This document shows, piece after piece, positions 60,793 through 64,000 of a DNA stretch of 64,000 nt. The notes under the pieces were generated by a model. The model searched no databases, was not told the DNA's origin, and saw nothing but the letters and a program-made list of their open reading frames with translations. The number at the start of each line of letters is the position of its first letter. The first letter of the stretch is position 1. Position numbers and translations under genes: made by a program. The stretch lies in NCBI RefSeq assembly GCF_003014595.1, contig NZ_PYGK01000004.1, positions 186,001-250,000 of the forward strand. The letters run 5' to 3'. This stretch comes from Chitinophaga ginsengisoli (lineage in GTDB: Bacteria > Bacteroidota > Bacteroidia > Chitinophagales > Chitinophagaceae).

Positions 60793-63051
60793 TTACAGCA
60801 CAAACACCTCGTCGCAACACACAGCCACTTTCTTACCAGCAGGCGCCCCTCTCCATGCCGGCACCTCCTGTAGGCAACGGCCGGTAATGCGTACGAAGCG
60901 TGCATGAACGGCCGGTAAATGGAAACGGTAATTGCGTACGGCTGCTGTATAATCTTCTTCTGTGGCAGGAGCAGGTTGCTGTTGACCGGCAGGTTTGAAG
61001 TTGACACCGTCTGCAGACGTTTCTACAATAATATCAGATGGATTGAATATGTAGTGCCGGGCATCCTGCAGGAAATTCATCTGTACCTCATTAATGGTCT
61101 TTTCTTCCCCCAGGTCGATCGTGGCTACCAGGTCTTTCCCGTAAATAAACAACCAGTTAATGCTGAAATCCTTATCGCCCTGCAGGCCATCAGTAAGTGT
61201 CCTTTCCTTTTTGGCAGGATACTCGTCTGACCATGGATTGACTAAGGTAACCTTCGCTTTAAAGGCAAGACTATTGATCCATTTGCGGGAGAAGATCGTA
61301 TCCCATTCACGCTGATAGGCGTCTGCATCACCACCGCTCTCTGACAGTTCCTTTACGCCTGCCAGTTTACATTGCGCTACAAATTTCCGGACACGTTCCG
61401 GCCAGCGGGGATTCACGACATAGCCGTTTCCCTCCGGAATAAGATAGCCGAACTTTTCTGTACCGAAAAAGCGGGATTGCTGTAATACAGTATATTCCAA
61501 AGGAAGCCTGGTGTTATATACTCTCGCGAGCAGATCATTATTCCCATCTGCCGCCTTTTCAGCCTTATCGAGGAAGCCAGAGTACTGGTCTATAGCTTCC
61601 GGCGATAGATAATTCTTATAGTTGTTGACAGGATTACCGTAAATGTCCAGTTGGGTTTTAGTATTATGTAGAGTAGTGATCAATGCCTGCAGATATTGCC
61701 CGATGAAAGGACCCGCTTTGCCATAATAACCATTCAGAAAGTCTGTGGTAATTGCCTCCGTAGTTAACGACGGATTCCATAGTAGTTTGGCCTGCAGATA
61801 GCTGTTGTACGCAGCCATATCACTGTAGGTATCGCCACTGCCCTGCAAAAAGATGCCTGATACTTTATGTGCTGACAGGTACTGAAGATTAGGTTGCAGA
61901 TTATTGTAGTCGGGAAAAGGAGCGAGGTAATTGGTGAACTGCGTGGTATAATCCCACAGGAAAAGATGATCTGTTATAGCTCCCCACCCTTCCAGGTCTT
62001 TCCTGAACGCAGCTGCTGATGGTATCGTACTTAGCGGCTCATTGCGGTAAGCATCAATGCTGCTCAGCATGATGTATACATTGGCGGCAGGTTTGGTTTT
62101 AAGTGGAGGATGTGCCGTATACTGATAGGCCAGTGTTGTGAACTGTTGATCAGGGAATACCGCTGCAATCCTATTCACAAAACGGATCAGTGGGCCCTGC
62201 GGACCGCTTTCTTCTGCTGCAGCTTTACTACATTGATCGCAGGTGCAGAAGCCGCCCCCGTCTTCTGCGGCAATAGACCAGTAAAGGGCATCAGGATTAT
62301 CAGCAATGGCCTTGCGGAAGTACGCCACCATCGTATTAAATACACCTTCATTGCTCAGGCATAACTGGGTAGCCTGCCGCTTACCATTCACCAGTGCATA
62401 GTATTCCGGGTGAGTAGCAAAATATGTTTTCGGAGGAATGATCTTGAAAAAGGAATGTCCCCATACGCCCCAGAGATCTTCCAGGCGATGTAGCTTATGC
62501 CATTCCAGGTATTCATCATCAAAGGCTGCCGGGTAATAGGTTTCACGGTATACAAAAGCTGGCTCCTGTTTATCCATCAGCTGCTGTGGTATCTGAAGAT
62601 TTTTACTGGAAGGTGCAAAGACAGGGATGGCAGCATATTTACGGCAACCAAAGTAGTTTTCCAGCAATGTATATACACCATAAAGAATGCCCTTACCACT
62701 GCCGCCCCTGATGTACAGGTGTTGATTATCGGTGGCTATAAAAAAACTTTCTCCTTTCAGTTTGCCACTCCTGAACTGTTCCACATGTTCAGTGTTGCCG
62801 ATAAAAATACCGGGTTGTTCTTTATAATTTTTTTCCTGTATGATGTTGAGTGATGCACCTGAGATTCGCTTCATGTAATCCCGCAAGAGGTTGGCTGCCT
62901 TTGTTTCATGCTTCGTGGCTTCATCCGGCAATACGATCACATACCTGGAGCTGCCATTGGCTACAAGATCAATATTCCCCCGGGTGGACTGGCAACTGTT
63001 ATAAGTCAGCAGGGTCATTATTAATAATAAAGTGTGCATCATCCTGAACAT
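60793..63051 (-). CDS. DUF4838 lipoprotein (glycosidase-like)
   Basis: A 752-aa lipoprotein; the start is at MFRMMHTLLL with lipobox LTYNSC. It starts 11 bp after the stop of the upstream barrel gene. An N-terminal beta-hexosaminidase-like domain (VIVLPDEATKHETKAANLL, YIRGGSGKGILYGVYTLLENYFGC) leads into the DUF4838 region (HKLHRLEDLWGVWGHSFF, YWSIAAEDGGGFCTCDQCS), a TIM-barrel-like core. The C-terminal 150 residues resemble an F5/8-type carbohydrate-binding domain (FNPSDIIVETSADGVNF, HARFVRITG). Probably a glycoside hydrolase or binding protein on the outer membrane; the activity is not known to me. Confidence 0.85.
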   Translation of the reverse strand: MFRMMHTLLLIMTLLTYNSCQSTRGNIDLVANGSSRYVIVLPDEATKHETKAANLLRDYMKRISGASLNIIQEKNYKEQPGIFIGNTEHVEQFRSGKLKGESFFIATDNQHLYIRGGSGKGILYGVYTLLENYFGCRKYAAIPVFAPSSKNLQIPQQLMDKQEPAFVYRETYYPAAFDDEYLEWHKLHRLEDLWGVWGHSFFKIIPPKTYFATHPEYYALVNGKRQATQLCLSNEGVFNTMVAYFRKAIADNPDALYWSIAAEDGGGFCTCDQCSKAAAEESGPQGPLIRFVNRIAAVFPDQQFTTLAYQYTAHPPLKTKPAANVYIMLSSIDAYRNEPLSTIPSAAAFRKDLEGWGAITDHLFLWDYTTQFTNYLAPFPDYNNLQPNLQYLSAHKVSGIFLQGSGDTYSDMAAYNSYLQAKLLWNPSLTTEAITTDFLNGYYGKAGPFIGQYLQALITTLHNTKTQLDIYGNPVNNYKNYLSPEAIDQYSGFLDKAEKAADGNNDLLARVYNTRLPLEYTVLQQSRFFGTEKFGYLIPEGNGYVVNPRWPERVRKFVAQCKLAGVKELSESGGDADAYQREWDTIFSRKWINSLAFKAKVTLVNPWSDEYPAKKERTLTDGLQGDKDFSINWLFIYGKDLVATIDLGEEKTINEVQMNFLQDARHYIFNPSDIIVETSADGVNFKPAGQQQPAPATEEDYTAAVRNYRFHLPAVHARFVRITGRCLQEVPAWRGAPAGKKVAVCCDEVFVL

Positions 63052-63062
63052 GAATAGTGTGA

Positions 63063-64000
63063 TTAAAATTTGCGTTGCAGGGTTACATAAATATCGTACT
63101 GGTTCTGAAATACGGTGGAGCTGATCTTCTGATTGATCCACGTGCCGAAGATGCCTGCAGTAGTACGGTATTTAAACGTCTTCTGATATCCTGCGCCTAC
63201 ACTGCGGGTCAGCAGTCCCGCCAGTTTAGGAAATTGTATGAGCCGGCTTCTGTCGTCAGGGGAAGTACCCAGTCCTGCGTTGAAAGCAATATAGTCCTGC
63301 TGGCGATTCATATAGTAACGCGCGGTAAGATTGTAAGAGGTATAAAACTCCGGTGAGTCACTGATGAAATAAGCCCGGAAATTGACCCAGAACTCTTTCC
63401 ATGTCTTTGCTATGGAGGCTACTCCTGATACACTGCTGGTGCTGTCTGCATTCAGATAACGGATACCCAGCTCACCCTCTATATCGTGTTTGAATGTCTT
63501 GAAGAGGGAATAAGCCAGCCTTGTTTTTGGGAAGACAATTTCATTGGAATAAGTGGCGAGGGCATAAGAGTACAGCTTAGTATTGTGTGTGTAATACAAT
63601 TCTGCTTCACCCTGTAAGCCGGTACCCTGTTGTCTTCCGGCATAGTTCAGGCGGCCGGCATAAGAGCCCCGCTTGAAGAAGTGGCGATATTCGAGGGTCG
63701 CAATGTTATAGGTGTTATCCTGGTAGTCGTAGCTGGAATGCAGGAAATACATGCCAAACTGGTTCTTCGTTGTTTTGCTATGCAGGTAATCCGCATAGTC
63801 TATATTCTCAGGACTACGGTTCAGCTTTACAACGGAATCGGCTGCTATGGCGGCATCTGCATACATCTTTTTATTCTCCAGCAAAACGGCTCTCTTCTGT
63901 ATGAAAGAGGCATTGTCTGGATAGAAGCGGATGCCCTGGTTGGCATATACCAATGCGCTGTCGTATTCCTTTTTGTCGCTGAGCAGGTTAATGCTGTAGA
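63063..64000 (-). CDS. YaiO-like outer-membrane beta-barrel protein, N-terminus outside window
   Basis: The C-terminal 312 or so codons of a longer gene; the frame stays open to the right edge (YSINLLSDKKEYDSALVYA). The first visible part reads like TPR helices (GIRFYPDNASFIQKRAVLLENKKMYADAAIAAD, interrupted by the edge). A beta-barrel follows, with long alternating strands, ending in QYDIYVTLQRKF, a good BAM signal. This TPR-plus-barrel layout matches YaiO-type proteins that accompany polysaccharide export or glycosyltransferases. It lies 11 bp upstream of the DUF4838 gene. Confidence 0.8.
   Translation of the reverse strand, partial: YSINLLSDKKEYDSALVYANQGIRFYPDNASFIQKRAVLLENKKMYADAAIAADSVVKLNRSPENIDYADYLHSKTTKNQFGMYFLHSSYDYQDNTYNIATLEYRHFFKRGSYAGRLNYAGRQQGTGLQGEAELYYTHNTKLYSYALATYSNEIVFPKTRLAYSLFKTFKHDIEGELGIRYLNADSTSSVSGVASIAKTWKEFWVNFRAYFISDSPEFYTSYNLTARYYMNRQQDYIAFNAGLGTSPDDRSRLIQFPKLAGLLTRSVGAGYQKTFKYRTTAGIFGTWINQKISSTVFQNQYDIYVTLQRKF

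Overview
The window is a chromosome segment of a Bacteroidota bacterium, most likely a Chitinophaga-like member of the Chitinophagaceae. The evidence is internal. Promoters match the Bacteroidota consensus (-33 TTTG/TTG, 17-21 bp, -7 TAnnTTTG). There is a SusC/SusD pair driven by an ECF sigma/FecR pair, many Sec, Tat and lipoprotein signals, and few Shine-Dalgarno sequences. GC content is moderate and gene density high. No phage, insertion sequence, CRISPR array or integron was seen.

Layout. 1-5.1 kb: last steps of haem synthesis (hemH, hemG), then an operon of a DUF72 protein, a Lys-rich tailed protein and a cysteine-free Fpg/Nei glycosylase. 5.2-9.8 kb: an unknown membrane protein, a small basic protein, and the three-gene proton-translocating transhydrogenase pntAA-pntAB-pntB. 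9.9-16 kb: rRNA methyltransferase, LysM/DPBB envelope protein, namZ-fmt, an FKBP isomerase, a hotdog thioesterase with a CWC protein. 16-25.3 kb: metE, pepT, an ExbB/ExbD pair, prmC, ribD, a secreted duplicated-domain protein, yigZ. 25.4-34 kb: 3-hydroxyacyl-CoA dehydrogenase, mrp, a secreted Gfo/Idh/MocA plus TIM-barrel pair, pyrF, a glutaryl-CoA-dehydrogenase-like enzyme, apbE.

34-45 kb: two envelope proteins, a HAD phosphatase, the DUF2339-DUF3999 pair, a candidate stand-alone ncRNA with its own promoter and terminator (about 39811-39980, minus), a GNAT, a MocR regulator divergent from an azoreductase, and a tandem SGNH hydrolase. 45.1-55 kb: an ECF sigma/FecR/SusC/SusD/metallophosphoesterase operon followed by an acidic protein and a secreted glycerophosphodiesterase. 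This set looks aimed at a phosphate-bearing substrate, because the only enzymes nearby are phosphoesterases and no glycosidase is present. 55-59 kb: tRNA-Leu(GAG), an orphan histidine kinase, a GT2 glycosyltransferase, a 66-aa membrane protein, an 11-bp repeat array with an inverted arm, and two tandem tRNA-Gly(GCC) genes. 59-64 kb: GH51 arabinofuranosidase, a DUF4838 lipoprotein and a YaiO-like outer-membrane protein cut by the window edge.

Most convergent gene pairs share one bidirectional terminator hairpin, and several genes have a -7 box so close to the start codon that the mRNA is probably leaderless. The observations I rate highest are the candidate ncRNA, the 11-bp repeat/hairpin, the phosphoesterase-linked SusCD locus, the four-cysteine insert in ferrochelatase, and the tRNA-Gly duplication that left one copy without a visible promoter. 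All functional calls come from reading the sequence; no search was run.
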